From Bacteroidales bacterium (GTDB taxonomy: Bacteria; Bacteroidota; Bacteroidia; Bacteroidales; UBA1402), in contig JAFUDT010000014.1 of NCBI GenBank assembly GCA_017464285.1, positions 155,787 through 195,295 of the forward strand: a stretch of DNA of 39,509 nucleotides, in the 5' to 3' direction. This document shows, in pieces, positions 25,501 to 34,427 of the stretch (position 1 is its first letter; the number at the start of each line of letters is the position of its first letter). A program made the position numbers and the translations under genes. The notes under the pieces are model-generated. The model made no database searches. It worked only from the letters and a program-made list of their open reading frames with translations, and had not been told where the DNA came from.

Positions 25501-28077
25501 GATGCCCAGATGCTGACTCTGATGACCGACAAGAAAAGCTATCAGACAGGCGAGGAAGTCTGCCTGCAATTCCCGGCCTCCGAACAGGCCCTGGCTCTCG
25601 TCACCCTGGAAAACAGCCAGGGGGTGTTGCAGCAGGCCTTCATCCGCCCCGAAGGAAGCATGGGTCAGTACCGCTTCCGTGTAACTGGCGAGATGGCTCC
25701 CAATATTTATGCCTGCGTCCATCTGCTCCAACCCCATGCCCAGTCGGCCAATGACCGGCCCATCCGTCTGTACGGCGTCACTCCGGTACTGGTAGAAGAC
25801 AAGACGACCCACCTGCAGCCTGTCATGAGCCTGCCCGGGGAGGTACGTCCCCGTCAGACTTTCAGTATCAAAGTCAAGGAGCAGAACCGCCGTGCCATGG
25901 ACTACAGCCTGGCTATCGTCGACGAAGGGTTGCTGAATCTGACCCGCTTCCGCACACCCGACCCCTGGGATCATTTTTATGCCCGGGAAGCCTTGGGCAC
26001 CAAGACCTATGATCTGTACAAGGATGTGGCCGGTGCCTTCGGAAGCCGTCTGGAGAGCCTGTTCTCGGTTGGCGGTTCGGATCAGGTCATCGACCAGTCA
26101 CAGAACAAGGCCAATCGTTTCAAGGCCGTGGTCAAAGTCCTGGGCCCCTTCCGGCTGGAAGCAGGCCGGGAGGCTGTCCATGAAATCACCCTGCCCGACT
26201 ATCTGGGATCTGTCCGCGTGATGGCCGTTGCAGCCGATAACGGACGTTACGGCTGTGCCCAGCAGGAGGTGACCGTGCGCGAACCGCTGATGGCCTTCTC
26301 CACCCTGCCCCGCACACTGGGTCCGGATGAACGAGTGAGCCTGCCTGTCAGTATCTTTGTTTCGGACAACAGCCTCAAAAAAGTCAGGGTAAGTCTGGAG
26401 AACAATGATATGATGCGCATTATAGGCAAAAAAGACACCACCATGGACATCGCCGCCCCCGGCGAATACGACCTGGATTTCTTCCTGCAGACCGGTAGCC
26501 GGACCGGGACAGCCCAGATAAGGATTACAGCTGTTGCCGGCAAGGAGAAGAGCAGTCATCTGACCGAACTGGAAATACGGCAGTCCAACACTCCGGTCTT
26601 TGAAAGTCAGTTCAAGATGCTCAAGAGCGGAGAAACCTGGCAGGAGGAACTGTCGGCTCTGGGCATAGAAGGCAGCAACAAGGCATCCATTACCCTGTCG
26701 CCGCTGCCTCCGCTCAACCTCACGCGCTTTGTCAAAGAAAGCGGAGACTACAGCCACCGCTCGGCCGAGCAATGTGTTTCGTCCTCTTTTCCTTTGCTCT
26801 ACCTGCCGCTCTTCACCGAGACAGATCAGGAGGAGCAGAGCCGTATCAGCCTACAGATCAGCGAGTCGATTGAACGTCTCAGCCGTTTCCAGACCTCTGG
26901 TATGGGATTTGCCTACTGGCCGGGCTATCATGCCCCGGGTCCGTGGATCAGTGCCTATGCCGCCAACTTCCTCCTCGAAGCCGAAAAAGCCGGTTATGCC
27001 GTCCCTTCGGCCATGAAGAACGGCTGTCTCGGCTACCTGCGCAACTTAGCCAATACCTACCGGGCACAGACCTCCTACTGGGACAACTACCTGCAGTGTC
27101 ACCGGCTCTATATACTGGCCCTGGCCGGACAGGCCGACATAACGGCCATGAACCGCATGCGGGGAGCCTCCTATTTGAACAACCAGAGCAAATATCTGCT
27201 GGCTGCGGCCTACCTGCTGGTCGGCATGAAAGACTCCGGCATGCAGCTTATCGACCTGCGCAATCAAAAGACCGAGTCCAACATGGCGACGGCCGAGGCT
27301 GACGATCTCTGTCAGGAAAGCCTCATGTTGCACTGCCTGCTGATGACCGACGAAACCGAAAGCGCCTATTCCCTGGCCGTCAAACTGTCGCAAAAGATTT
27401 CTTCCGAGGAATGGTGTTCCATGCAGGGCCTGTCCATGGCAATGTCGGCCTTGGCAGATTTCTGCCAAAAGACAGGAGCCGGCAAACAGATGGAATACAG
27501 CCTGAGTCTGAACAAGGCCAAGGAACAGACTGTCCTCAGTAACCGCCAGCAGAGCCATACGCTCAGCTTTGACAAGGCCAAGGCTTCACTGATACTGAAC
27601 AACCGGGGGTCGTCCACGCTGTTTGCCGTCATCAACAACCAGGGTACTCCCGCTGAGGTGGACCGCAGCGACAGGGCCAAGGGCCTGACGCTCAAAATCC
27701 TATATCACGACCATCAGGGCAATGCCATCAACATCGACCGACTCAGCCAAGGTACAGACTTCTATGCTCTGGTAACGGTGCAAAATGCGGGCAACGAGAA
27801 GGCCGGACATCTGGTCCTGACCCAGTTGTTCCCGGCCGGTTGGGAGATTGTCCGTGAACAGACCGAGGGCAATAGCTTCGATTACCAGGATGTCCGTGAT
27901 GACCGTATCTACACTTATTTCAGCCTCAATGCAGGCGAAAGCAGGACTTTCACTGTCAAACTCAATGCTTCCTATTGCGGCGAATTTGTCATGAGTCCGG
28001 TCAGCTGCGAGTCTCTCTACCATCGGGAGCTCTTCTACGCCCGCAAGGGAGGCCGGAAGGTCCAGGTCGTCAGGTAA
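22585..28077 (+). CDS. Bacterial alpha-2-macroglobulin-like lipoprotein without thioester
   Basis: 1830 residues. The lipobox ends at Cys20 (CLFAWGC). Successive macroglobulin beta-domains include the MG-type KGFLYAERSVWRPGDSIYL (~615-635) and the conserved SLAIVDEGLLNLTRFRTPDP (~1108-1127). Residues ~1380-1680 are the helical thioester-type domain, but the GCAEQ motif is replaced by RSAEQC: Ser1393-Ala-Glu-Gln-Cys1397. A covalent thioester trap is therefore not expected, as in the MagD/YfaS-like subfamilies. Bacterial homologues are thought to protect the periplasm from proteases and are often paired with the peptidoglycan synthase PBP1C, exactly as here: pbpC follows six bases later. Confidence 0.93.
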   Translation: MKIFRYCLVGLLACLFAWGCHGKKSPKDAPKQDTALFQDYVSGYTSGLIHRSDPIIIKFVRDMVSEEQVGRKTEAQAAGLKFQPAIAGEACWTSPNTLMFTPRRELDWDTRYEASFNLSQWQKVPAVISELRFSFLTDKKAIRLQEPLLEAVAGGKYRISGRIETSDYMDAESIEPLLSAKRDKKSLGISWDHSSPTYQHLFTIDDIVPDRTSSVVEISLNPEKAGIKGKTVFQVGIPGSESFELISANVSGQEDQVVTLRFSSPVRHGTDMRGLFSLGGNRLKIQTEGSIVRLYPQERMFGEIELWISDNLENTQGEKLGKTIRQSLQFGSVPPAVKMSGKGTIIPEDGTLFIPFEAVALKAVDVRITQVFSNNILQFLQDNDLSEGYDYYLKRVGRIIRRAKVDLDVQGVRNLQEWNTFKLDLGSLIDVEPGALYNIEIGFRKEYAQYADCSPEDEKQMDGILLPIEEEDLHPGYSYDMAYYNLDYDWQKRNNPCSYAYYASWRFARRNVMSSHLGIIAKADLSDKTYVYVTNLLTAKPESGVQVELYDFQNQPVGQGSTDHHGMLSLQCSRTPFLLIARKNEQKGYLKMDNSTALSYSNFDIAGKKQQKGVKGFLYAERSVWRPGDSIYLNFVLEDKLKSLPEGCPIVMEVHNPQGQLIKKIASRKSTRSIYPFWFKTEDDDPTGNWHAVVKIGNLEFGRSLSVETIKPNRLKIDLSLSDSMLHSGMSTPACLQAKWLTGSPAAGAQTDITAVLHPMKTGFTAYPQYDFSLPWTEEYSSEGRPVFNGALDSEGKASFDIQLDHPQENGGMLRVELNTKVAENGGGFSSTLQSCVFSPYRHYVGLSINYDYQPWKKLNSEDTHEIKIITVNEKGEGIDMEDIQVQLFDLDYHWWYQSDRLNLASYAGKTYHKPVLTQTLQSHNGGRASFTLPAQEDRYGSHLLLVHLPDGHTAGQVFYLGQTWGDESIQSDAQMLTLMTDKKSYQTGEEVCLQFPASEQALALVTLENSQGVLQQAFIRPEGSMGQYRFRVTGEMAPNIYACVHLLQPHAQSANDRPIRLYGVTPVLVEDKTTHLQPVMSLPGEVRPRQTFSIKVKEQNRRAMDYSLAIVDEGLLNLTRFRTPDPWDHFYAREALGTKTYDLYKDVAGAFGSRLESLFSVGGSDQVIDQSQNKANRFKAVVKVLGPFRLEAGREAVHEITLPDYLGSVRVMAVAADNGRYGCAQQEVTVREPLMAFSTLPRTLGPDERVSLPVSIFVSDNSLKKVRVSLENNDMMRIIGKKDTTMDIAAPGEYDLDFFLQTGSRTGTAQIRITAVAGKEKSSHLTELEIRQSNTPVFESQFKMLKSGETWQEELSALGIEGSNKASITLSPLPPLNLTRFVKESGDYSHRSAEQCVSSSFPLLYLPLFTETDQEEQSRISLQISESIERLSRFQTSGMGFAYWPGYHAPGPWISAYAANFLLEAEKAGYAVPSAMKNGCLGYLRNLANTYRAQTSYWDNYLQCHRLYILALAGQADITAMNRMRGASYLNNQSKYLLAAAYLLVGMKDSGMQLIDLRNQKTESNMATAEADDLCQESLMLHCLLMTDETESAYSLAVKLSQKISSEEWCSMQGLSMAMSALADFCQKTGAGKQMEYSLSLNKAKEQTVLSNRQQSHTLSFDKAKASLILNNRGSSTLFAVINNQGTPAEVDRSDRAKGLTLKILYHDHQGNAINIDRLSQGTDFYALVTVQNAGNEKAGHLVLTQLFPAGWEIVREQTEGNSFDYQDVRDDRIYTYFSLNAGESRTFTVKLNASYCGEFVMSPVSCESLYHRELFYARKGGRKVQVVR

Positions 28078-28083
28078 ACGGTC

Positions 28084-30351
28084 ATGAAAAAGGCTTTCTG
28101 GACAGTGCTGGCACTGCTGGTTCTGCTTTGCCTGCTGACTCCGGACATGGAGTTTCGGCAGGCTTCAAGCACAGTAGTATTCTCAGCAGAGCATGAACTG
28201 CTCGGAGCCCGCATCGCCCCAGACGGACAATGGCGGTTCCCGGCTTCAGACCGCCCTTTGCCCGAAAAGTACGTACAGGCGCTGATTCAGTATGAAGACC
28301 GGCTGTTTTATTGCCATCCGGGCGTCAATCCGCTAGCCATGGGTCGGGCCCTGCTGCTCAACATCCGACACGGACGCAACCTGAGCGGCGGCAGTACGAT
28401 TACCATGCAGGTGGCCCGACTAGCCCGCGGCCAGCGCTCGCGCAGCCTGGGAGAGAAACTGGTGGAAATCCTCATGGCTCTCAAAGCAGAAAGGTTTAAA
28501 AGCAAAGACGAGATTCTCGCCCTGTATGCAGCCAATGCTCCCTTCGGCAGCAATGTGGTCGGTCTTGAAGCAGCTTCATGGCGCTATTTCAAGCTTCCTC
28601 CCGAGGATCTTTCCTGGGCTGAAGCGGCCACTCTCGCCGTCTTGCCCAATGCTCCTTCGCTGCTCTATCCCGGCCGGCGCGACCAGCTGCTGAAAAACAA
28701 GCGTGACCGTCTGTTGCAGGAACTATGTCGTCGTGGGATAATAGAGCAGACCGACTACGAACTGGCTCTGCAGGAGCCCATGCCGGAACGCCCTCTGCCA
28801 CTGCCCGAGACGGCCGTTCACTGGACGGGCCACATCCATCAGTACCATCCTGGTGAACAGCTGCAGACCTCCCTGCTGGCAGACCTTCAGAGCAGAGGTA
28901 ATCAGGTGGCCCGGCGACATCACCGCAGGCTCGCAGAGGAAGGTATATGCAATCTGGCAGCTCTCATTCTGGATGTTGAAAGCGGCGAGCCGCTGCTCTA
29001 CATAGGCAACAGTCCCGGACTCAAAGACAAAGGTGGACAGGTCGACATGATCCGCGCCGAAAGAAGTACCGGCAGCATTCTCAAACCCCTGCTCTATGCC
29101 GCCATGCTCAATGAGGGGGAAATCCTGCCCCAGACTCTGATACGCGACACACCCGTCAACTATACGGGTTACATGCCCCGGAACTTCGACCGTAACTTCA
29201 GCGGAGCCGTTCCTGCCGACAAGGCCCTGAGCCGCTCCCTGAATGTGCCGGCCGTTGAAATGCTGCAGCAGTATGGGACATCCCGTTTTCTGGATGTGCT
29301 GAAATCCTGCGGCTTCAGTTCCTTCCGACAGACAGCCTCCCACTATGGCCTGTCCCTGATACTCGGAGGCGGTGAATGCCGTCTGCAGGAACTGGCCTCC
29401 TGTTATGCAGCCATGGCCCGCACGCTGAATCACTACCACGACAGCGACTATCAGGCCGATGTCCCCTTTTCTCCGGCCGCCGTCTGGTTTACCATGGAAG
29501 CCATGCGGCAGCTCAGTCGCCCGGAAGACCGGGCCGGTTGGCAATATTATAACTCCGCCAGGCCGCTGGCCTGGAAAACCGGCACCAGTTTCGGCTTTCG
29601 CGACGCCTGGGCCATAGGGGTCACGCCAAGATATGTCATTGCCGTGTGGGCCGGCAATGCCGATGGTGAAGGACGTCCCCGCCTGACCGGTATTCTGTCG
29701 GCCGCCCCCCTGCTCTTCGACTTGTTCGAACTGCTGCCCGTCGAAAAAGACTGGTTTCCGGAACCCCTGGAAGAATTCAGTTACGCGGAGATTTGTGCAG
29801 AGAGCGGCTACAAAGCCTCCACCTGCTGCCCCCACAAAAGCACCCGTCCCATTCCGGCCAGGGGGGAGAAAACCGGCATCTGCCCCTACCACCGTATCGT
29901 CCATCTTTCGGCCGACGGCCGTTTCCAGGTCCGTGCAGACTGCTATCCTCTGTCCGACATACGTCACGACTCCTGTTTTGTGTTGCCACCAGCCATGGAG
30001 TGGTACTATCGCAGGCAGCATCCGGAATATCGGAGCCTGCCGCCGATGATGCCCGGATGTCGGGAAGAAGACCGCCAGCAGATGGAAATCGTCTCTCCCC
30101 GGAACTTGTCAGAAATCTATATTCCGGTCGATTTCGACGGGCAAAGGAAAATGGTCGTCTTCGAGGCCGCGCACCGCCAGACCGATGCCATTATCTACTG
30201 GCATTTGGATGAGCACTATCTGGGTTGCACCCGACAATGGCATCAGATGGCCCTGGCTCCCGAGGCAGGCCTGCACCGGCTCACACTCATTGATCAGGAC
30301 GGACAGCGGCTCAGTCTACAGATCCGCTTCCTTGACCGCAGCCAAAACTGA
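28084..30351 (+). CDS. pbpC: Penicillin-binding protein 1C
   Basis: 755 residues. One N-terminal membrane segment (~4-20) precedes the GT51 glycosyltransferase domain (~50-225, catalytic Glu71 in IQYEDRLFYCHPG, also GGSTITMQVARL). The transpeptidase domain (~290-560) has the SxxK motif SILK (Ser331), SxN motif SLN and KTG at 498-500 (WKTGTSFGFRDAW). The cysteine-containing BiPBP_C-type C-terminal domain ends the protein (~665-755). The family polymerises and cross-links peptidoglycan at the outer face of the inner membrane. It forms an operon with the alpha-2-macroglobulin. Its 3' end overlaps the convergent ttcA-like gene by 36 bases. Confidence 0.95.
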   Translation: MKKAFWTVLALLVLLCLLTPDMEFRQASSTVVFSAEHELLGARIAPDGQWRFPASDRPLPEKYVQALIQYEDRLFYCHPGVNPLAMGRALLLNIRHGRNLSGGSTITMQVARLARGQRSRSLGEKLVEILMALKAERFKSKDEILALYAANAPFGSNVVGLEAASWRYFKLPPEDLSWAEAATLAVLPNAPSLLYPGRRDQLLKNKRDRLLQELCRRGIIEQTDYELALQEPMPERPLPLPETAVHWTGHIHQYHPGEQLQTSLLADLQSRGNQVARRHHRRLAEEGICNLAALILDVESGEPLLYIGNSPGLKDKGGQVDMIRAERSTGSILKPLLYAAMLNEGEILPQTLIRDTPVNYTGYMPRNFDRNFSGAVPADKALSRSLNVPAVEMLQQYGTSRFLDVLKSCGFSSFRQTASHYGLSLILGGGECRLQELASCYAAMARTLNHYHDSDYQADVPFSPAAVWFTMEAMRQLSRPEDRAGWQYYNSARPLAWKTGTSFGFRDAWAIGVTPRYVIAVWAGNADGEGRPRLTGILSAAPLLFDLFELLPVEKDWFPEPLEEFSYAEICAESGYKASTCCPHKSTRPIPARGEKTGICPYHRIVHLSADGRFQVRADCYPLSDIRHDSCFVLPPAMEWYYRRQHPEYRSLPPMMPGCREEDRQQMEIVSPRNLSEIYIPVDFDGQRKMVVFEAAHRQTDAIIYWHLDEHYLGCTRQWHQMALAPEAGLHRLTLIDQDGQRLSLQIRFLDRSQN

Positions 30352-31101
30352 TTCTGTCGGGGGCAGTATGGGCAGATACTGCGGATAAATATGCTGCATC
30401 GAGGCCCAAAGACTGTCCTTCAGACCCGGGAAACGGGTTTCCATCATTTCAAGCATTTCCCTGACAGCTGTACGGTTAGAGTCCCGTTCGTAGGGGCAGG
30501 ACCTCAACTGGGCGGGATATTGTCTTAAGCGGGCCAGGGCCTCCAGATCCGCTTCGTCGACCAGACAGAGCGGACGTATGATCTGCATGGGGAAATTATC
30601 CATCTGCAGGGAGGGGGCCATTGCCTGGATGCTGCCCTGAAAGAACATGTTCATGAGCAAGGTCTCGAGAAAGTCATCGCGATGGTGTCCCAGCACCAGT
30701 TTTTGGCAGCCGAGGCTCTGTGCTGCCTGGAAGAGCTGTTTTCGACGGTTCCAGGAGCACAGGAAACAGGGAGACTTACGACTGTCTGTCGCTGCATCGA
30801 AACGGGTCCGCAGCACCACCAGCCCGACGCCAGCCTGCCGGCAATGGCTTTCCAGGAAATCCAGATCGGACTGGTATGGAATATTCTCCATGACGACATG
30901 AGCCGCCGTCACTTGAAACCTCGGCCTTAGAATCCGTGACATACGGCCCAGCAATTCGACCAATGCCAGCGAATCCTTGCCGCCGGAAAGACCGATAAGC
31001 AGGTGATCGCCATCCTCAATGAGCCGGTACTCCCGCACAGCCTTCTTGAGTGCGGTCTCAAGCCGGTACCAGAGTCTGGTTTCTGCAGTGTATTTTCCCA
31101 T
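30316..31101 (-). CDS. TtcA-like PP-loop tRNA thiolation enzyme
   Basis: 261 residues. The ATP PP-loop reads IGLSGGKDSLALVEL (~37-51). A CFLCSWNRRKQLF segment supplies the CxxC pair and RSCPYERDSNR a third cysteine, consistent with the [4Fe-4S] ligands of TtcA. GHHRDDFLETLLMNMFFQG is the typical GHHxDD motif. TtcA makes 2-thiocytidine at position 32 of some tRNAs; related PP-loop enzymes thiolate other positions, so the exact nucleotide is inferred. It is convergent with pbpC (36-base overlap) and divergent from the TPR/PD40 gene. Confidence 0.88.
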   Translation of the reverse strand: MGKYTAETRLWYRLETALKKAVREYRLIEDGDHLLIGLSGGKDSLALVELLGRMSRILRPRFQVTAAHVVMENIPYQSDLDFLESHCRQAGVGLVVLRTRFDAATDSRKSPCFLCSWNRRKQLFQAAQSLGCQKLVLGHHRDDFLETLLMNMFFQGSIQAMAPSLQMDNFPMQIIRPLCLVDEADLEALARLRQYPAQLRSCPYERDSNRTAVREMLEMMETRFPGLKDSLWASMQHIYPQYLPILPPTESVLAAVKEADL

Positions 31102-31127
31102 GGACTGCGCTGTCTTGTTTTCGGGAA

Positions 31128-31135
31128 CAAAATTA
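31128..31135 (-). promoter_or_regulatory. -7 element of the ttcA-like gene
   Basis: The minus strand reads TAATTTTG (TAnnTTTG), 27 bases before the ATG at 31101. No -33 TTTG is apparent. Confidence 0.5.
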
Positions 31136-31140
31136 ATATG

Positions 31141-31148
31141 TATTTTTG
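31141..31148 (+). promoter_or_regulatory. -7 element of the TPR/PD40 gene
   Basis: TATTTTTG, 26 bases before the ATG at 31174, almost abutting the opposite-strand element. The -33 box is weak. Confidence 0.55.
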
Positions 31149-31173
31149 CATGTTGATAGCTGTTTTCCGGACC

Positions 31174-32655
31174 ATGCGAAAAATTCTCCTGCCATTCCTC
31201 TGCCTTTGTGCCCTGTCCCGTCTGTCAGCCCTGACGCTGAACCAGGCCAGGGAACTGTTCCTGGCCGGAGACTACGAAACATCCAGGCCTGTTTTTGAAA
31301 ACGAGTTGAAAAAAAAGCCCAACGACGCATCTCTGAACTACTGGTATGGTGTCTGTCTCTATCAGGCAGGGGAAAAGGAAAGAGCCGTCCCCTTCCTGCA
31401 AAAAGGAGACAAAGGTCGTATCAAAGAGGCCGCCTATCTGCTGGCCGACTGCGCCTTGCTACGATATGAGACCAAAACCTGCCAGAACTACCTGGACCGC
31501 TATCTGCTCTACGGTACCGGGCTGCATACCCCCGAAATAGCCCGCATGCTACGGCAGAGCCAAAAAATCGAACAAATGCTGCAGGCAGTCGAGGACGTGG
31601 TTTTCATCGACAGCCTCATTGTCCACAAAAACGACCTGTCCGGCCATTTAAGCCTTCACCCTGTCTGTGGCACCGTCAGTTATGGGGAAGGCATGGGGTG
31701 GCAACAGCGCGACTCCCTGCTTGGTTTCGTCTATGGCAATGAAAAAGGCGACCGCCTCATCGCCTCCGAAACCAACGCTCTCCAGACCCTTGATCTGGTT
31801 TCCTATCACAGAATTCCCGGCGGCTGGGAAAAAGAGAATGTCGGCCCCAGCCTCAATCAGGAAGGCAACCAGTGCAATCCCTATCTGATGAGCGACGGAG
31901 TCACCCTGTATTTTGCCTCCGACGGGCATCAGTCCATCGGGGGGTACGACCTGTATGTAAGCCGTTACAATCCCGTCACCGAAAGCTACTTCAGCCCAGA
32001 GCCTCTGCCTCTGCCCTTCAATTCGACGGCCAATGATTACCTCTGCCTGATAGACGAACAGATAGGCCGCGGCTTGCTGGTTTCCGACCGCCGCCAGGCT
32101 CCCGACTCGGTCATTGTCTATACTTTCCTGCCCAACACCTCCCGCAGACCGGTTCAAGGCAAGAACCGCGAGACACTGGTCAGACTCTCGGAAATCCGTT
32201 CCATTGCCGACACCTGGAACGGTCTGAACGCCGACTCTGTCAAGAACAGTTTACAGGCAGACTACGAAAAGGCTGTCAAGAGTTTCGCCGCTCCTGTCTC
32301 TCCCTCCAGGGAAACAGCTTGGCAAGAAGCCTTCTTCATACGGGACGGTCTGGTCTATCACGGGGAAAATGATTTTACCAGTGCCCGGGCAAAGGCACAA
32401 TACCGGCAATACAAATCCCAGAAGGATCGACTGCAGAGCCTGTCGCGCCGGCTCGAAGACTCGCGCAGGGTCTACCAGGCCACGGACAATCCGAAGCAGA
32501 AAAGGCTTCTGGCCAGCCAGATAGAAAGTCTGGAGGCCGACTGCTGGAACCTGCAGCAAGAGATACGTAAAAACGAAAACCAGATCAGGGCACTGGAGCT
32601 TGCCATGCCGGATACCGGCACAGGTAGCGTTTCCTCCTCTTTCGACAACCACTAA
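31174..32655 (+). CDS. TPR and PD40 (WD40-like) repeat protein, Bacteroidales type
   Basis: 493 residues from the ATG at 31174; upstream in-frame codons lie inside the promoter and the divergent gene. Signal peptide (MRKILLPFLCLCALSRLSA). TPR-like helices follow (~20-130, QARELFLAGDYETSRPVFEN). PD40-type propeller strands (~210-345) include LMSDGVTLYFASDGHQSIGG and YDLYVSRYNPVT. A C-terminal coiled coil (~405-485) is rich in R/K/E/Q. The layout is that of conserved Bacteroidales envelope proteins; function not established. The nucleoside phosphorylase gene starts 10 bases after its stop. Confidence 0.8.
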   Translation: MRKILLPFLCLCALSRLSALTLNQARELFLAGDYETSRPVFENELKKKPNDASLNYWYGVCLYQAGEKERAVPFLQKGDKGRIKEAAYLLADCALLRYETKTCQNYLDRYLLYGTGLHTPEIARMLRQSQKIEQMLQAVEDVVFIDSLIVHKNDLSGHLSLHPVCGTVSYGEGMGWQQRDSLLGFVYGNEKGDRLIASETNALQTLDLVSYHRIPGGWEKENVGPSLNQEGNQCNPYLMSDGVTLYFASDGHQSIGGYDLYVSRYNPVTESYFSPEPLPLPFNSTANDYLCLIDEQIGRGLLVSDRRQAPDSVIVYTFLPNTSRRPVQGKNRETLVRLSEIRSIADTWNGLNADSVKNSLQADYEKAVKSFAAPVSPSRETAWQEAFFIRDGLVYHGENDFTSARAKAQYRQYKSQKDRLQSLSRRLEDSRRVYQATDNPKQKRLLASQIESLEADCWNLQQEIRKNENQIRALELAMPDTGTGSVSSSFDNH

Positions 32656-32665
32656 TAGCAAATCC

Positions 32666-33544
32666 ATGGCCAAATTCTTTCCAGCCTCCGAACTGCTCAT
32701 CAATGATGACGGCAGCATCTTTCACCTCCACCTGCGCCCCGAACAGCTGGCCGACAAAGTCATCCTGGTCGGTGACCAGGACAGGGTTTCCGTTCTGGCG
32801 GGTTATCTGGACCATCTCGAATGTGATGTGCGCAACCGGGAATTCCACGCCGTGACCGGGCTCTACCAAGGCAAACGGATTTCGGTTATTTCCACCGGAA
32901 TAGGCTGTGACAACATAGACATCGTCCTCAATGAACTGGATGCCCTGGCCAATATCGACTTCAAGACCCGTACCGCAAAAACAGAGCTGAGATCTCTGGA
33001 AATCGTTCGCATCGGCACCTGCGGCGGCCTTCAGAGCGACACTCCGGTAGGCACCTACATCTGTTCCGCCCAATTCGTCGGCTTCGATGCCCTGCTCAAC
33101 TTCTACCGGGACGGCCATGAAATCCGCCATATCGAACTGGAAGAAGCTCTGCTCCGTCATCTGGGCTGGACCGGACATTTCTGTTCTCCCCTGTTTTATG
33201 CCGTAGCATCCGATCCTGTCTTGTCGGCGCGTATTGCCGGCCAGGAGATGGTTCGCGGCATCACCGTGACAGCCAATGGCTTTTACGGTCCGCAAGGCCG
33301 GGAACTCAGAGTGCCGCTGGCCGACCCACGACAGAATGAAAAGTTGCGCTCGTTCGATTTTCAGGGACTGCGTATCACCAACCTGGAGATGGAAGGTTCG
33401 GCCATCGCCGGTCTGGCCAGGCTTCTGGGACACCGGGCCACCACCGTCTGCATGGTCATTGCCAACCGCTTTGCCCAGAATGCCCTGACAGATTATCGGC
33501 CTGCACTGGACCAACTTATCAGGATGTCACTCGACAGAATCTGA
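32666..33544 (+). CDS. Nucleoside phosphorylase (uridine phosphorylase-like)
   Basis: 292 residues from the ATG at 32666. PNP/UDP fold motifs: phosphate-contact VGDQDRV near the start, STGIGCDNIDIVLNELDAL, VRIGTCGGLQ, and the ribose/base-binding NLEMEGSAIAGLARLLGH. The enzyme cleaves a (deoxy)nucleoside with phosphate to base and (deoxy)ribose-1-phosphate. The nucleobase preference is not certain from sequence; uridine is the best guess from overall similarity. It is probably transcribed with the upstream TPR/PD40 gene. Confidence 0.88.
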   Translation: MAKFFPASELLINDDGSIFHLHLRPEQLADKVILVGDQDRVSVLAGYLDHLECDVRNREFHAVTGLYQGKRISVISTGIGCDNIDIVLNELDALANIDFKTRTAKTELRSLEIVRIGTCGGLQSDTPVGTYICSAQFVGFDALLNFYRDGHEIRHIELEEALLRHLGWTGHFCSPLFYAVASDPVLSARIAGQEMVRGITVTANGFYGPQGRELRVPLADPRQNEKLRSFDFQGLRITNLEMEGSAIAGLARLLGHRATTVCMVIANRFAQNALTDYRPALDQLIRMSLDRI

Positions 33545-33586
33545 TCCGAAGAATTCCATGTTGAACCTATTTACCCAAACACACTC

Positions 33587-34417
33587 ATGGCACATCCCGT
33601 CAAACTCAGAAAACTTGTCTTATTCCTGCTTATAGCCCTGGGCGTCATCGCCGCCGGGACAGTCATCCTCATCTGGTCATCCAAGGATGCCCTGGGGACA
33701 GCCGTCTGCCTGTGCGGAGTCATCGTGGCGGCCGTCGGCATACGTCAGTATATCCGGCAGAGTTTCCATACCTTTCGCCGCGACCCGAACTTCCAAATCA
33801 AGCATGCCCTGACCCGCGGCGACCGCTATTACCTGTTCATGGAACAGTACCAGCCTCTTATTTCCGGGCAGACCGATGAAATCGCCGTCATGGCCAACAC
33901 GGCGGCAGCATTGCGCGAGGTTTTTGATTTTTTCTGGGTTGGTTTCTACCTGGTCCGGAACGGTCAGTTGGTACTGGGGCCGTTTCAAGGTCCGGTAGCC
34001 TGCTCCACCATCCAGTATGGCAAGGGAGTCTGCGGTACTGCCTGGCAGAGCCGTGAAACACAGGTCGTCCCCAACGTCGAAGACTTTCCCGGCCATATTG
34101 CCTGCAGCAGTCTGTCGCGTTCCGAGATTGTCGTTCCTGTCATGGCCGGGGAAGAAGTTAAAGCCGTGCTTGACATTGACAGCGACCGCCTGAGGGCCTT
34201 CAACAACACCGACAAGAATTTTCTGGAGAAGATCATGGGCCTGATGGCCAAAGAAATCTACCGTCAGGGAAATCCCGCCCGCCCGGCGGCTGCAAGCACC
34301 GAGGCTCCGGCTCCCCGAGAAGAAGCAAGTGCAACAGACTCTGCCGTCAATGCCGGCCAGCCGGAAGGAGAGCCCGCCGCCCAAACCTCCGAACAGAAAT
34401 CCAGTCAGGCTGACTGA
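33587..34417 (+). CDS. Membrane-anchored free methionine-(R)-sulfoxide reductase (GAF)
   Basis: 276 residues. Two N-terminal membrane helices (~8-30 and ~36-52) precede a GAF domain (~75-230). The three cysteines of fRMsr are all present: C139 in GPVACSTI, C149 in GKGVCGTAW and C173 in GHIACSSLSRSEIVVPV. Their spacing (10 and 24) equals that of E. coli fRMsr (C84, C94, C118). The catalytic set is intact, so reduction of free Met-R-sulfoxide with thioredoxin is likely. The last ~45 residues are low-complexity (A/P/E/S/Q). Most family members are soluble and about 160 residues, so the membrane anchor and tail are unusual. The stop is 10 bases before mnmE. Confidence 0.88.
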   Translation: MAHPVKLRKLVLFLLIALGVIAAGTVILIWSSKDALGTAVCLCGVIVAAVGIRQYIRQSFHTFRRDPNFQIKHALTRGDRYYLFMEQYQPLISGQTDEIAVMANTAAALREVFDFFWVGFYLVRNGQLVLGPFQGPVACSTIQYGKGVCGTAWQSRETQVVPNVEDFPGHIACSSLSRSEIVVPVMAGEEVKAVLDIDSDRLRAFNNTDKNFLEKIMGLMAKEIYRQGNPARPAAASTEAPAPREEASATDSAVNAGQPEGEPAAQTSEQKSSQAD

Positions 34418-34427
34418 TTTGCAAGAT

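Noticed and set aside
28723..30021. A 432-codon minus-strand frame opposite pbpC
   Set aside because: Shadow frame; pbpC carries all catalytic motifs on the plus strand.
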